Numbered from the stretch's first letter, positions 25,636 through 34,332 are shown. The stretch is 64,000 bases of DNA from Actinomycetota bacterium (GCA_009668945.1 SBEH01000005.1:1-64000), one strand, 5' to 3'. The notes: generated by a model not told the origin, from the sequence alone. Numbers and translations: made by a program.

Positions 25636-26793
25636 TTGAGGATCGCCAGCCGTATGGCCAACCTTCCCCCGTATTTGTTCGCCGAGATCGACCGCAAGCG
25701 GGCACTCAAAGAGGCGGAGGGCGTTGACGTCATCTCGCTCGGCATCGGCGATCCAGACATGCCCACGCCGCAGCGCATCGTGGACGCGATGGCGAAGGCG
25801 ATCGCCGTCCCGAGGAACCACCAGTATCCTGCGTACGCCGGCTCGAAGCCCTACCGCGCTGCGTGCTCGGAATGGATGCGGCGGCGCTTCGCTGTGGAGC
25901 TGGACCCCGACACCGAAGTGCTCGCGCTCATCGGCTCCAAAGAGGGCATCGCACACCTCTTCCCGGCGTTCATCGACGTTGGCGACTACACGCTTGTCCC
26001 GGGCGTGGGGTATCCGGTGTACACCACCGGAGGCGTGCTCATCGGCGGCCAGACCCACTACATGCACATGGGCGACGACAACGACTGGCTGGCGGACTTC
26101 GAATCGACGCCTGCAGATGTGCTGGCGAAAGCCAAGATGATGTTCATCAGCTATCCGAACAACCCGGCGGCTGTCTCTGCTCCAGTCGAGTACTTCGACC
26201 GCGCAATCGCGTTCGCGAAGGAGCACGACCTGCTGCTCGTGCATGACAACGCGTACTCCGAGATCGGATTCGACGGCTACATGCCGCCGAGCATCCTCGA
26301 GCGCCCGGGCGCCCGTGATGTGGCAATCGAGCTGTTCAGCTGCTCGAAGGCGTACAACATGACCGGCTGGCGTGTCGCCTTCGCGTGCGGGAATGCGACA
26401 GCCATCAAGGCACTCGGCACCGTGAAGAGCAACATCGACTCCGGCGTGTTCACCGCCGTTCAGGACGCTGCCATCGAGGCCATGCTCGGTCCCCAGGACG
26501 ATGTCGCCACCATGCGCGACGTCTACCAGCGCCGCCGTGACGCGGTGCTTGCCGCGCTACCCGAGGTCGGCCTGAAGGCACGACCGTCGGCGGGAACCAT
26601 CTACGTCTGGGCGAGGATTCCGGAGGGACACACTTCTGCCGAGTACGCGGGGCTCGTTCTCGACAAGGCCGGAGTCATCGTTCCCCATGGGAATGCATAC
26701 GGGCCGGACGGCGAGGGCTACATCCGGATCTCGCTTGCGACCCCCGACGACCGCCTTGCCGAGGCCCTCGAGCGCATCAAGACACAGCTGTAG
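25636..26793 (+). CDS. dapL: LL-diaminopimelate aminotransferase
   Basis: This 385-residue class I/II PLP aminotransferase has the PLP lysine K238 in [12 protein letters not shown], the S-L-G-I-G-D-P-D start, N-N-P-A near 176 and the phosphate-binding arginine of M-T-G-W-R. Among relatives it matches DapL, which makes LL-diaminopimelate from tetrahydrodipicolinate in one step and replaces DapD/DapC/DapE. Adjacent dapF supports this. A TTG start at 25636 is used, with GAGAGGA at 25620-25626. A related methionine-type aminotransferase cannot be excluded by motifs alone. Confidence 0.85.
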   Translation: MRIASRMANLPPYLFAEIDRKRALKEAEGVDVISLGIGDPDMPTPQRIVDAMAKAIAVPRNHQYPAYAGSKPYRAACSEWMRRRFAVELDPDTEVLALIGSKEGIAHLFPAFIDVGDYTLVPGVGYPVYTTGGVLIGGQTHYMHMGDDNDWLADFESTPADVLAKAKMMFISYPNNPAAVSAPVEYFDRAIAFAKEHDLLLVHDNAYSEIGFDGYMPPSILERPGARDVAIELFSCSKAYNMTGWRVAFACGNATAIKALGTVKSNIDSGVFTAVQDAAIEAMLGPQDDVATMRDVYQRRRDAVLAALPEVGLKARPSAGTIYVWARIPEGHTSAEYAGLVLDKAGVIVPHGNAYGPDGEGYIRISLATPDDRLAEALERIKTQL

Positions 26794-26809
26794 GGGAATC
26801 TCCCACCAC

Positions 26810-28105
26810 ATGCCAAGAGAAGCATACGAGGTCTCCGAGCAGGGCTCCGACCGCGCGATCCTCGTTGGCATCGACCGCGCAGACTCCGGCGGTTGGACGC
26901 TCGACGATGATTTGGCAGAGCTCCAGCGGCTTGCAGACACTGCTGGAGCGGTCGCTGTCGGAAGCGTCACACAGCGTCTCGAGCGCGCAAACCCGCGTAC
27001 ATTCATCGGCTCCGGGAAGGTGGACGAAGTCGAAGGCCTGGCCTTCGAGACGGGCGCGAACACCGTCATCTTCGACGACGAGCTCACCCCCAGCCAGCAA
27101 GCCAACCTCGAGGGACTGCTGCCGCGCGTCAGGGTCATCGACCGCACTCAGCTCATCCTCGACATCTTCGCGCTTCATGCCGTCAGCCATGAGGGTAAAC
27201 TTCAGGTCGAGCTTGCGAGGTTGGAGTACCTGCTGCCGCGCCTGAGAGGCATGTGGGGCCACCTCGAGGCCGAACGCCTCGGCGGCGGCAGGGGAGCGCG
27301 GTTCGGGGCAGGTGAATCGCAGCTCGAGGCGGACCGCCGGCTCACGCGAAAACGGATCTCGGAGCTGAAGCGCGAGCTCAAGACCGTAGCGCGCACGCGT
27401 GAGACGCAGCGCGCTTCTCGCGCCCGATCGGGCGTCTTCCGGGTCGCGCTGGTCGGCTACACGAATGCCGGCAAGTCCACGCTTCTCAACGCCCTCACCG
27501 AGGCCGACGTGCTGGTGCAGGACCAGCTGTTCGCGACGTTGGACGCTACTACGCGGCGGCTCGATCTCCCAGACGGCCGGGCAATCACCCTGACCGACAC
27601 CGTCGGGTTCATCAACAAGCTGCCGCACGGTCTCGTAGAAGCGTTCAAGTCCACGCTCGACGAGGTCCGGGAGGCGGACCTCCTCCTGCACGTCGTCGAC
27701 GCCTCGCATCCCAACGCGATCGCACAGGCCGCGGCGGTGAAGGTCGTGCTGGAGGAGATCGCCGCGTCCGCCAGACCCCAGCTCGTCGTCTACAACAAGA
27801 GCGATGTGCTGCCTGCCGACGAGCAGAGCCGTCTGGGGTCGCTGCCGGGCAGCGTCGTGGTGTCTGCGCGAGCGCGTACCGGCCTGGACGCACTCCTGGA
27901 GAAGGTGGCCGTCATCGCCGCGCAAAGCGGGGCATCGCTGCGGGTGCTAGTTCCATACCAGCGAGGAGACCTTGTGGAACTCGCGCACGAACGTGCGCAC
28001 GTGCTCTCAGAGGAGCACACGCCCGCCGGGACGCTCCTGACTCTGACGGCGCCGCCAGCCGTGGCAGCCCGGTTCGCCGGTCTGGAAGCGGACCCGTCTG
28101 ACTAG
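26810..28105 (+). CDS. hflX: GTPase HflX
   Basis: HflX is a ribosome-binding GTPase that splits stalled or hibernating 70S ribosomes under stress. The 431-residue protein has the N-terminal HflX domain (F-I-G-S-G-K-V near 65), the glycine-rich linker (G-G-G-R-G) and the GTPase domain with G1 G216-Y-T-N-A-G-K-S223, G3 D-T-V-G-F and G4 N-K-S-D. ATG 26810 has GGGGAA at 26793-26798. Its stop overlaps the lexA stop on the other strand (shared CTAG). Confidence 0.95.
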   Translation: MPREAYEVSEQGSDRAILVGIDRADSGGWTLDDDLAELQRLADTAGAVAVGSVTQRLERANPRTFIGSGKVDEVEGLAFETGANTVIFDDELTPSQQANLEGLLPRVRVIDRTQLILDIFALHAVSHEGKLQVELARLEYLLPRLRGMWGHLEAERLGGGRGARFGAGESQLEADRRLTRKRISELKRELKTVARTRETQRASRARSGVFRVALVGYTNAGKSTLLNALTEADVLVQDQLFATLDATTRRLDLPDGRAITLTDTVGFINKLPHGLVEAFKSTLDEVREADLLLHVVDASHPNAIAQAAAVKVVLEEIAASARPQLVVYNKSDVLPADEQSRLGSLPGSVVVSARARTGLDALLEKVAVIAAQSGASLRVLVPYQRGDLVELAHERAHVLSEEHTPAGTLLTLTAPPAVAARFAGLEADPSD

Positions 28106-28734
28106 ATCCGGCGGAAGAGCGCGACTACCCTGCCCAGGACCGCGAAGTCCACGTGCTGGTCTGCGTAGATGGGATCCATGGAGGAGTTCTCCGGCTGGAG
28201 ACGCACTCGATCTCCTTCACGGAAGAAGCGCTTCACAGTAGCTTCCTCATCGATCATCGCCACCACGATGTCACCGTTGCTGGCGGTGCGCTGCTGCCGG
28301 ACAACGACGTAGTCGCCATCGAGGATTCCGGCGTCGACCATGCTGTCGCCCTTGACACGGAGCACGAACGTCTCTTCGCCTGCGAACGAGGCCGGGAGGG
28401 GGAGCGTGGCCTCGATGTTCTCGGCAGCCAGAATGGGCGCTCCTGCCGCTACCTGGCCCACCAGAGGCACCGCCTGGACGCTCTCGTAGTCGATCCCGCG
28501 CTCGGTGTCACGGTAGTCCAGCACCTCCAGCGCCCGCGGCTTTGAGGGATCCCGCCGAAGCAGGCCCTTCGCCTCAAGAGCGGCGAGATGCGAATGCACG
28601 GTCGACGACGAGGATAGCCCGACCGCCTCGCCGATCTCTCGAACGGACGGCGGGAAGCCACGCCGATGAATCTCAGCCCGGACAAAGTCGAGGATCTCCC
28701 GCTGCCGCGGCGTCAACTCACGCTTGTATGCCAT
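28102..28734 (-). CDS. lexA: SOS repressor LexA
   Basis: LexA represses DNA-damage genes until RecA filaments make it cut itself. The 210-residue protein has the winged helix-turn-helix ([12 protein letters not shown], 29-40), the cleavage site A97-G98 and the catalytic pair S131 (G-D-S-M) and K168. The start ATG 28734 is chosen because the [11 protein letters not shown] beginning is typical; a longer frame runs into the operators. The upstream region carries three LexA boxes, so it is autoregulated and shares control with the divergent LysM gene. Confidence 0.98.
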   Translation of the reverse strand: MAYKRELTPRQREILDFVRAEIHRRGFPPSVREIGEAVGLSSSSTVHSHLAALEAKGLLRRDPSKPRALEVLDYRDTERGIDYESVQAVPLVGQVAAGAPILAAENIEATLPLPASFAGEETFVLRVKGDSMVDAGILDGDYVVVRQQRTASNGDIVVAMIDEEATVKRFFREGDRVRLQPENSSMDPIYADQHVDFAVLGRVVALFRRI

Positions 28735-28805
28735 CGGTACCCCCTGGTTGAGGCAGCACGTACCGCCGGTTCCGGACCTAGTGTACGTTACTGCTATCGG
28801 AGGTG

Positions 28806-28825
28806 CAAACACACGTTCGTGTCAA
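28806..28825 (-). promoter_or_regulatory. LexA box and -35 element of lexA
   Basis: On the minus strand TTGACA (28825-28820) is followed directly by CGAACGTGTGTTTG (28819-28806), a LexA box with one change from CGAAC-N4-GTTCG. The same -35-then-box layout is seen at recA. No good -10 stands 17 bases downstream, so the exact promoter is uncertain. Confidence 0.65.
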
Positions 28826-28828
28826 GCC

Positions 28829-28857
28829 TTGCGCATCGAACAGCTGTTCGCTATAGT
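28829..28857 (+). promoter_or_regulatory. Promoter of the LysM gene with LexA box
   Basis: TTGCGC (28829-28834) and TATAGT (28852-28857) with a 17-base spacer that contains CGAACAGCTGTTCG (28837-28850), a perfectly symmetric LexA box. LexA binding would block this promoter. Confidence 0.88.
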
Positions 28858-28864
28858 GTCCATG

Positions 28865-28878
28865 CGAACGTATGTTCG
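28865..28878 (+). promoter_or_regulatory. Second LexA box of the LysM gene
   Basis: CGAACGTATGTTCG, identical to the recA box, lies just downstream of the -10 element at about the transcription start. The three box centres in this region are 31 and 28 bases apart, close to three helical turns, so repressors would sit on nearly the same DNA face. Confidence 0.85.
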
Positions 28879-28944
28879 ATGCGTATTCCGTGTCATACCC
28901 CCGCGCTAGGCTGGACACGCGATAGGCGAGGAAGGGACACGCTC

Positions 28945-29361
28945 ATGTCTGCGGCAACAGCGTGGACGGCTCTTGGCACGACGGGAACGCGCCGAACCGG
29001 CGCCCGGCCCAGCCTGCATGCCGTCAGCAGGCCCGTCCGTCGCGCCCGGCACCAGGCATCGTACTGGGCGCAGCGTGGAGTCGTTGGATCGCTGCTCGCA
29101 GCGACGATCCTGGTCGTCACGCTATCCGTCGCCTTGTCGCCCGCACGGCCGGAAGCCCAGGGGTGGACCACAGTCGAGGTCGGGGCCAACAGCACGCTGT
29201 GGGAGCTGGCACGCGAGCATCCGATCCCCGGACTGGACACGCGCACGACAGTCGATCGGATCCAGGCCCGCAACGGTCTCGTCTCGCCGACTCTCATGCC
29301 GGGACAGTCGGTGCTGGTCCCGGACCGGCCCCCAAGCGGCGTGACCGTCGCCAGCCGCTAG
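28945..29361 (+). CDS. SOS-controlled LysM protein, candidate cell-division inhibitor
   Basis: The 138-residue protein has a basic N-terminal tail, one transmembrane helix (about 49-68) and an extracytoplasmic LysM domain (S-T-L-W-E-L-A-R-E ... L-M-P-G-Q-S-V-L-V-P). ATG 28945 has GAGGAAGGGA at 28929-28938. The gene is divergent from lexA, under two LexA boxes and next to nrdR. This is the arrangement of yneA in Bacillus and Rv2719c in Mycobacterium, LysM proteins that stop division during SOS. By analogy it should act at the septum outside the membrane. Sequence identity to those proteins is low, so function rests mainly on context. Confidence 0.8.
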   Translation: MSAATAWTALGTTGTRRTGARPSLHAVSRPVRRARHQASYWAQRGVVGSLLAATILVVTLSVALSPARPEAQGWTTVEVGANSTLWELAREHPIPGLDTRTTVDRIQARNGLVSPTLMPGQSVLVPDRPPSGVTVASR

Positions 29362-29428
29362 CTGTCGCCGCCGCTGCGCTTGCCGGCATTCGAGCCCCGG
29401 TCCGGCTGCCGTCTTTCGCCACGGTCTG

Positions 29429-29480
29429 TTGTCGCCCTATATCTTGTGTGCTAGGCTTTCCGCAGTCCAAGATATAGGGG
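29429..29480 (+). promoter_or_regulatory. nrdR promoter with two NrdR boxes
   Basis: TTGTCG (29429-29434) and TAGGCT (29452-29457) are 17 bases apart. NrdR-box-like 16-mers lie at 29434-29449 (core CTATATCTTG) and 29465-29480 (core CAAGATATAG), facing each other as inverted copies with starts 31 bases apart, the usual spacing for NrdR operators. The first covers the promoter spacer; the second ends eight bases before the nrdR start codon. The nrdR gene is probably autorepressed. Confidence 0.82.
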
Positions 29481-29488
29481 ATGGTCGC

Positions 29489-29935
29489 ATGAAGTGTCCG
29501 TTCTGCGGTCACAGCGAGACCAAAGTCGTCGACTCGCGCGATTCCGATGCCCAAGACGCGATTCGCCGTCGCCGAGAGTGCCTGGAGTGCACGAAGCGCT
29601 TCACTACCTACGAGCGACGCGAAGAGATGCCCCTGATGGTCATCAAGAAGGATGGCTCAACCGAGCCTTTCGATCGGGGGAAACTCCTCAGGGGCCTTGT
29701 TGTTGCCACTGCCAAGCGTCCGGTTCATACATCGGTCCTTGAGGCCCTCATCGACGATATCGAAACCGACCTTCACAACGCGATGCAGTACGAGATCCCG
29801 GCCAAGCGGCTCGGGGACATGGTACTCGTGAGACTGCTCGACCTCGACAAGGTGGCCTACATCAGGTTCGCCTCCGTCTACAAGGAGTTCGGTGACCTCG
29901 ACGAGTTCACCTCGGAACTGAAGAAGCTCGGCTGA
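29489..29935 (+). CDS. nrdR: Transcriptional repressor NrdR
   Basis: NrdR senses ATP/dATP and represses ribonucleotide reductase genes. The 148-residue protein has the zinc ribbon C3-x2-C6 ... C31-x2-C34 and an ATP-cone domain (about 46-136, M-V-I-K-K-D-G-S start). ATG 29489 is chosen because M-K-C-P-F-C-G is the invariant start. No reductase gene is in the window. The gene is followed by a small redoxin and dut, all nucleotide-related. Confidence 0.97.
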   Translation: MKCPFCGHSETKVVDSRDSDAQDAIRRRRECLECTKRFTTYERREEMPLMVIKKDGSTEPFDRGKLLRGLVVATAKRPVHTSVLEALIDDIETDLHNAMQYEIPAKRLGDMVLVRLLDLDKVAYIRFASVYKEFGDLDEFTSELKKLG

Positions 29936-29979
29936 TCTAGAGGCCTGCAAGACGACAACGAACAGCGGGAGCGACACAA

Positions 29980-30225
29980 GTGGAAGTCAAGCTCTTCGTC
30001 CGTGAAGACTGTCCCGAATGCCCGGCCGCGCGCCGCGCGTGTGAGGGCATCGCCAATCTCGCCATCTACGACATCGGCGAACTGCAGGGCATTGCCGAGG
30101 CGTCGGCGCTGGGCATCGTGAACGTGCCGTCGGTAGTCATCGTCGACTCATCCGGTCGTGAAGTCGCAGGGTGGCGCGGGACAGCCCCGGACCCTTCGGA
30201 CCTCCGCGCCGTATTGGCGAACTGA
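29980..30225 (+). CDS. Small thioredoxin-fold (glutaredoxin/NrdH-like) protein
   Basis: The 81-residue protein begins V-K-L-F-V-R-E-D-C-P-E-C-P-A and has a cis-proline region V-P-S-V-V-I-V, the two marks of a minimal thioredoxin fold. The CPEC active site differs from CPYC (glutaredoxin) and CVQC (NrdH). GTG 29980 has GGGAG at 29968-29972. It lies 44 bases after nrdR and four before dut. It could deliver electrons to, or sense redox for, a ribonucleotide reductase. That role is inference from position. Confidence 0.75.
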   Translation: MEVKLFVREDCPECPAARRACEGIANLAIYDIGELQGIAEASALGIVNVPSVVIVDSSGREVAGWRGTAPDPSDLRAVLAN

Positions 30226-30228
30226 CCC

Positions 30229-30669
30229 ATGCACTCTCTCGAAGTACGCGTGAAGCGGACAGACCCTTCGTTGCCGTTGCCGGAGTACGCGCACGACGGC
30301 GATGCGGGACTCGACCTGTACGCGGCGGAGAACGCTTCTCTTAGGCCATTCGAGCGGTCCCTGATCGCCACCGGCATCGCCGTGGCCATCCCGGAAGGGT
30401 ACGCCGGCTTCGTCCAGCCCCGCAGCGGGCTGGCGCTACGAAACGGGCTCACATTCGTGAACACCCCGGGACTCATCGACTCCCACTACCGCGGTGAGAT
30501 CAAGCTGGTGGCCGTCAACCTCGACCCTCAGGAGACGCTCGTCATCAACAAGGGACAGAAGATCGCCCAGCTGGTGATCCAAAGCGTAGGACGCGCGTCT
30601 CTCGTGGAAGTGGACGATCTTGGGCCCACCGTCCGGGGAACGAACGGCTTCGGCAGTACGGGTATCTGA
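30229..30669 (+). CDS. dut: dUTP diphosphatase
   Basis: Dut hydrolyses dUTP to dUMP, keeping uracil out of DNA. The 146-residue trimeric-type protein shows the five motifs: A-G-L-D-L-Y-A, P-R-S-G-L-A, G-L-I-D-S-H-Y-R-G, the K-G-Q-K-I-A-Q-L segment and C-terminal R-G-T-N-G-F-G-S-T-G. It begins three bases after the redoxin stop and closes the nrdR operon. Confidence 0.97.
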   Translation: MHSLEVRVKRTDPSLPLPEYAHDGDAGLDLYAAENASLRPFERSLIATGIAVAIPEGYAGFVQPRSGLALRNGLTFVNTPGLIDSHYRGEIKLVAVNLDPQETLVINKGQKIAQLVIQSVGRASLVEVDDLGPTVRGTNGFGSTGI

Positions 30670-30966
30670 GGGCATTCGCCGGCACGGGTAGCGTCGGCCG
30701 CCGCTGGACGACCTCCCAGACAACGACGGCCCCGGGCTGCGAACACGCGGTCCGGGGCTGCTTCGTCCTCGCGACAACCCGACAATCGGAGACCAGCGCG
30801 TTCACACGCCACGCTTCCGCAGTGTGTGTGGCTGTATCCAACGCCTGATAATGTATCTTATGACGACTAGAGATTTCGGCCGTATCCCCTGTGTCCGGGA
30901 ACGCCTCGCCAATCCTGTCCGATCTGCGATTCAGTGAGAACGGCCACGCTCCGCTAGCAGGCGGGC
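30670..30966. other. Intergenic region between convergent genes
   Basis: I see no gene in this 297-base gap. It contains a 7-bp hairpin (GCCCCGG 30729-30735 with CCGGGGC 30752-30758, 16-base loop) that could end dut transcription, although no T-run follows. A short AT-rich patch at about 30845-30870 has no clear promoter. Confidence 0.5.
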
Positions 30967-31278
30967 TCAGGGCGCTTCGTCCGGGAAGTAGGCTTCCTCG
31001 AACTCGGACTTGGTCATGTCGCGCAGTTCATCGTCGCGAGCCTGCATCCAGTCACGAGCTTCGAGCGCGTCTGCAAAGCGCGCCAGCCGGTACGTCGCGT
31101 CCTCGTCATCGAGCAGGACCGCTTCCACGACGTACGCCTCCTCGTCAACGATGTCCGTTGTCGGCGGGCGGCGGTAGAGGATGTCGTCGCGCCACTCGAA
31201 ATCGACCTCGTCGGTCGTGTCCAGTGCCATGACACGCAGCCGGTAGAAGTCAGCGGCGTTGCCTATCGTCTTGGACAT
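30967..31278 (-). CDS. Uncharacterised small acidic protein
   Basis: The 103-residue protein is soluble and acidic (D/E-rich throughout, ending P-D-E-A-P), with no membrane segment or motif I recognise. ATG 31278 is preceded by GGAGGAG on the minus strand, so it is well supported as a gene. It lies 11 bases after the SH3-like gene, in the tail of the minus-strand run that begins with iorA. Confidence 0.65.
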   Translation of the reverse strand: MSKTIGNAADFYRLRVMALDTTDEVDFEWRDDILYRRPPTTDIVDEEAYVVEAVLLDDEDATYRLARFADALEARDWMQARDDELRDMTKSEFEEAYFPDEAP

Positions 31279-31289
31279 CCTCGCTCCTC

Positions 31290-31688
31290 CTATGGTGTCA
31301 CAAGCTCGGTGTAGCGACCTCCGGCGGCCACCCAGCCCTCGGTGCCGTCGGGATCCTTCACGTGATACCAGCCGGTGCCTTCTTCGATGAATAGCAGCCT
31401 GGCCTCGCCTTCGAGGACCTTCAGCACGGCGGCTCCTGTCGAAGGCTCAGCGCGCAGGTTCAGCCCGTCGCTGAGGACGACGACGTACGGCCCACCCTCG
31501 GGCACACCACCGACCGTCGCCGGCTCGACCGTCGCGGTCGGCTCACCCGCACCCGTGGCGGATCGATAGTCGATCACGAACGACCACAGGGCCGCAACGA
31601 CGACGACAAGACCCACCCACGGGACGATCACGCGCGCGGCGCGTCGAAGCACGTTCTCGGGGTGAGTTGGGTCCTCCGGTCCGCTCAT
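31290..31688 (-). CDS. Membrane-anchored SH3-domain protein
   Basis: The 132-residue protein has a short cytoplasmic tail, one transmembrane helix (about 20-42) and a C-terminal bacterial SH3 domain (S-D-G-L-N-L-R-A-E-P-S, G-T-G-W-Y-H-V-K, E-G-W-V-A). SH3b domains of this kind often bind peptidoglycan or other envelope ligands. The start is ATG 31688; GTG 31691 is an alternative. No enzyme domain is attached. Its partner is unknown. Confidence 0.8.
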   Translation of the reverse strand: MSGPEDPTHPENVLRRAARVIVPWVGLVVVVAALWSFVIDYRSATGAGEPTATVEPATVGGVPEGGPYVVVLSDGLNLRAEPSTGAAVLKVLEGEARLLFIEEGTGWYHVKDPDGTEGWVAAGGRYTELVTP

Positions 31689-31703
31689 CACGTTCTCCCC
31701 GCC

Positions 31704-32246
31704 TCAGATGTACAATCCCCCGCCGTACACTGCGGGGTCTATGGGTCCGTATATGCCTTGAGCAGCAGCGATGTGTCCGTCTGCGTCCTGGAGTGCGCTT
31801 CTGACGGGCGTCAGGTCGAGAGAGTCAAGAGCGTCTAGCACGGCCTCGCCTTCGGTGTCCCCTACCCCGCCGCTGGCAGACGCCAGCTCACCCGCGCTGG
31901 CCTGAAGGCTATCCGCAAGCGGCCAGAGACTCTTCGGAAGCGCGAGGTCAGCGAGTTCTGCCGTCTCGATCCGCATCCTCTCGGCCACTTCCGCGAAGAC
32001 TCGACGCTCCTCAGAGTCGGGATGGGCGAACGCCAACAGGTCGTCGACCGTACCTGCTGCCAGGGTGCGAACCGCGCCCTCGATGGTCTTCACCGCCGCT
32101 CCGACCGCCTCGCGGCGTCCAACGAGACCCAGAAGATACCGGTGCACCTGGCGCCGCCAGGCGATGCGCGACACGAGGATCGTGACTGCGGTGAGCGCCA
32201 ACGCGGCCCCGGCTATGATCACGTACGGGAGCCAACCCTCGAGCAT
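31704..32246 (-). CDS. Membrane-anchored helical protein of unknown function
   Basis: The 180-residue protein has an N-terminal transmembrane helix (about 5-28), then a mostly helical soluble part rich in A, L, E and D, and a G/Y-rich tail. ATG 32246 has AGGAGG nearby on the minus strand. I recognise no family. Together with the two following small genes it forms an uncharacterised set downstream of paaK. Confidence 0.65.
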   Translation of the reverse strand: MLEGWLPYVIIAGAALALTAVTILVSRIAWRRQVHRYLLGLVGRREAVGAAVKTIEGAVRTLAAGTVDDLLAFAHPDSEERRVFAEVAERMRIETAELADLALPKSLWPLADSLQASAGELASASGGVGDTEGEAVLDALDSLDLTPVRSALQDADGHIAAAQGIYGPIDPAVYGGGLYI

Positions 32247-32279
32247 GCGGTCCTCCTTCGAGGCGCCTCGCCCGAAGCC

Positions 32280-33584
32280 CTACTGGGGCTGTCGGCGGTC
32301 GACGACCCTGCGGGCCTTGCCGGCGGTCCGCTCTATAGTACCAGGCTCGACGAGCGTGACTCTGGCATTCAGCCCCACGGCGGAGGTGATCCGGTCCGAA
32401 ACGCCCTTGGTGAATGCCACCATGTCCTTCATGGCATCCGAGAACAGCGCATCGGCGACCTCGATCTGCACCTCGATCTGATCCATCGCGCCGACGCGGT
32501 CGACGACTATCAGATAGTGCGGCTGGACGCCCTCGACTTCCATCAAAACGTCCTCGATCTGACTCGGGAACACATTCACGCCGCGGACGATCAGCATGTC
32601 GTCAGTCCTTGCACGCACCTTCCGCATGCGCGCCAGCGTGCGACCGCATTGGCAGATCGCGCTGTCGACCGTCGTCAGGTCGTGCGTACGGTACCTGAGC
32701 ACCGGGAAGGCCTCCTTCGTGAGCGAGGTGATGATAAGCTCGCCCTCCTCCCCTTCTGCACGCGGCTCGCCGGTTTCCGGGTCGACGACCTCGAAGAGGA
32801 AGTGGTCCTCCGCCATGTGCAGGCCGCACTGGTGCTCACATTCCCCGGAGACACCGGGGCCCATCACTTCGGACAGCCCATAGTTGTCGGTGGCAAGAAT
32901 TCCCAGCCGTGACTCGATCTCGTCCCTCATGCCTTCTCCTGAAGGCTCGCCCCCGAAGAGCCCGACCCGCAGCGGCAGGGACTTCACATCGATCCCGGAC
33001 TTCTCGGCAACCTCGGCGATGTACAGCGCGTAGCTCGGTGTGCACACGAGAACGGTCGTGCCGAAGTCCTGCATCATCATGAGCTGCCGCTCCGTGTTCC
33101 CGGAACCTGCGGGAAACACGCTCGCCCCCACGCGCTCGATCCCGTAGTGCATGCCCCACCCGCCGGTGAACATGCCGTACAGGAAGGCCATCTGAACCCG
33201 ATCGTGCGAGGTGACGCCCGCCGCCGACGCGATACGCGCCGTGAGTTCGCTCCAGGTATTGAGGTCCCCCTTCGTGTAGCCGACGACTATCGGCTTGCCA
33301 GTCGTGCCCGACGAGGAGTGCACTCGCACGACCTGCTCCATCGGCACCGCGAACATGCCGAACGGGTATGTGTCGCGCAGGGCGGTCTTGTCGGTCATCG
33401 GCAGACGACGGACGTCTTCAAGAGAGCGAATGTCACGCGGTTTCACACCACGTTCGTCCAGAGCCTGGCGGTAGTAGGGCACCCGCTCGTGCACCCAGGA
33501 CACGCACGACTGGAGTCTTCGGAGCTGAAGCGCCTCGAGCTCGCCGCGGTCCATGGTCTCGTATTCCGGGCTCCAGATAGGCAT
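32280..33584 (-). CDS. paaK: Phenylacetate-CoA ligase family enzyme (copy 1)
   Basis: The 434-residue protein is an AMP-forming acyl-CoA ligase of the PaaK family: adenylate motif S-S-S-G-T-T-G-K-P-I-V-V-G-Y-T (near 90), G-L-S-E-V-M-G-P-G-V near 240 and a C-terminal lysine region. PaaK activates aryl acids such as phenylacetate. It is the last enzyme gene of the ior-liv run, seven bases after livF. In anaerobes such ligases pair with 2-oxoacid:ferredoxin oxidoreductases and may run in either direction between aryl-acetyl-CoA and the free acid. A paralogue is encoded at 56527. Confidence 0.92.
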   Translation of the reverse strand: MPIWSPEYETMDRGELEALQLRRLQSCVSWVHERVPYYRQALDERGVKPRDIRSLEDVRRLPMTDKTALRDTYPFGMFAVPMEQVVRVHSSSGTTGKPIVVGYTKGDLNTWSELTARIASAAGVTSHDRVQMAFLYGMFTGGWGMHYGIERVGASVFPAGSGNTERQLMMMQDFGTTVLVCTPSYALYIAEVAEKSGIDVKSLPLRVGLFGGEPSGEGMRDEIESRLGILATDNYGLSEVMGPGVSGECEHQCGLHMAEDHFLFEVVDPETGEPRAEGEEGELIITSLTKEAFPVLRYRTHDLTTVDSAICQCGRTLARMRKVRARTDDMLIVRGVNVFPSQIEDVLMEVEGVQPHYLIVVDRVGAMDQIEVQIEVADALFSDAMKDMVAFTKGVSDRITSAVGLNARVTLVEPGTIERTAGKARRVVDRRQPQ

Positions 33585-33591
33585 GAGTGGC

Positions 33592-34332
33592 TCATCCCCT
33601 CGAATCGTGGCGGGCGCCGAGGTAGATATGGCGCACGTCGTCGTTCTCCAGAAGCTGTGCGCCAGTACCTGCCAGCGCGATTTCGCCCGTCCTCATCACG
33701 TACCCGCGGTCGGCGTGCCTAAGCGCCAGGCGTGCGTCCTGCTCGACCAGAAGGATCGACAGACCCTCCGAGCGCAGCGACTTGAGCACGCGGAAGATGT
33801 CGGCGATGACCTTTGGCGCAAGACCGAGCGAGGGCTCATCCAGAAGCAACACTCTCGGGCTGCTCATCAGCGCCCTGCCGACGGCAAGCATCTGCTGCTC
33901 TCCGCCCGAGAGGGTGGCTGCCGGCTGAGAGGAGCGCTCCACCAACACAGGGAATAGCGCGGACACCCGGTCCATGTCGGTACGGACACTCTCGTCGCGG
34001 CGGGGCCGGGAGTGTGCGCCGAGAAGAAGGTTCTCAGTCACCGTCATCGGACCGAACAGCATCCGGCCCTCGGGGACGAGCGCCATGCCCTGCCTTACTA
34101 GGCGCTCCGGCGCCATGCCCGTGACGTCGGCTCCCTCCAGCCACACACGACCTCCAGAGGGCTTCAGGAGACCTGCGAGCGACCGCAGCAGCGTCGTCTT
34201 GCCCGCGCCGTTCGCCCCGATCAGGGCAACCATCTCCCCCGCCGCCAGATCGACCGAGACATCCCGCAGGACGGCCACACGACCGTAGCCCGCGCTGAGC
34301 CGCTCGACGGCGAGGATCGAGTCAGACGTCAT
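33592..34332 (-). CDS. livF: Branched-chain amino acid ABC transporter ATPase LivF
   Basis: The 246-residue ATPase has Walker A (G-A-N-G-A-G-K-T), the L-S-G-G-E-Q-Q-M signature and Walker B (L-L-L-D-E-P-S-L-G-L-A). LivF is one of two ATPases of the LIV permease. ATG 34332 overlaps the end of livG by 11 bases and is preceded by GAGGAGG inside livG; an in-frame start nine bases upstream is possible. The L-G-L-A-P-K motif is typical of LivF. Confidence 0.95.
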   Translation of the reverse strand: MTSDSILAVERLSAGYGRVAVLRDVSVDLAAGEMVALIGANGAGKTTLLRSLAGLLKPSGGRVWLEGADVTGMAPERLVRQGMALVPEGRMLFGPMTVTENLLLGAHSRPRRDESVRTDMDRVSALFPVLVERSSQPAATLSGGEQQMLAVGRALMSSPRVLLLDEPSLGLAPKVIADIFRVLKSLRSEGLSILLVEQDARLALRHADRGYVMRTGEIALAGTGAQLLENDDVRHIYLGARHDSRG

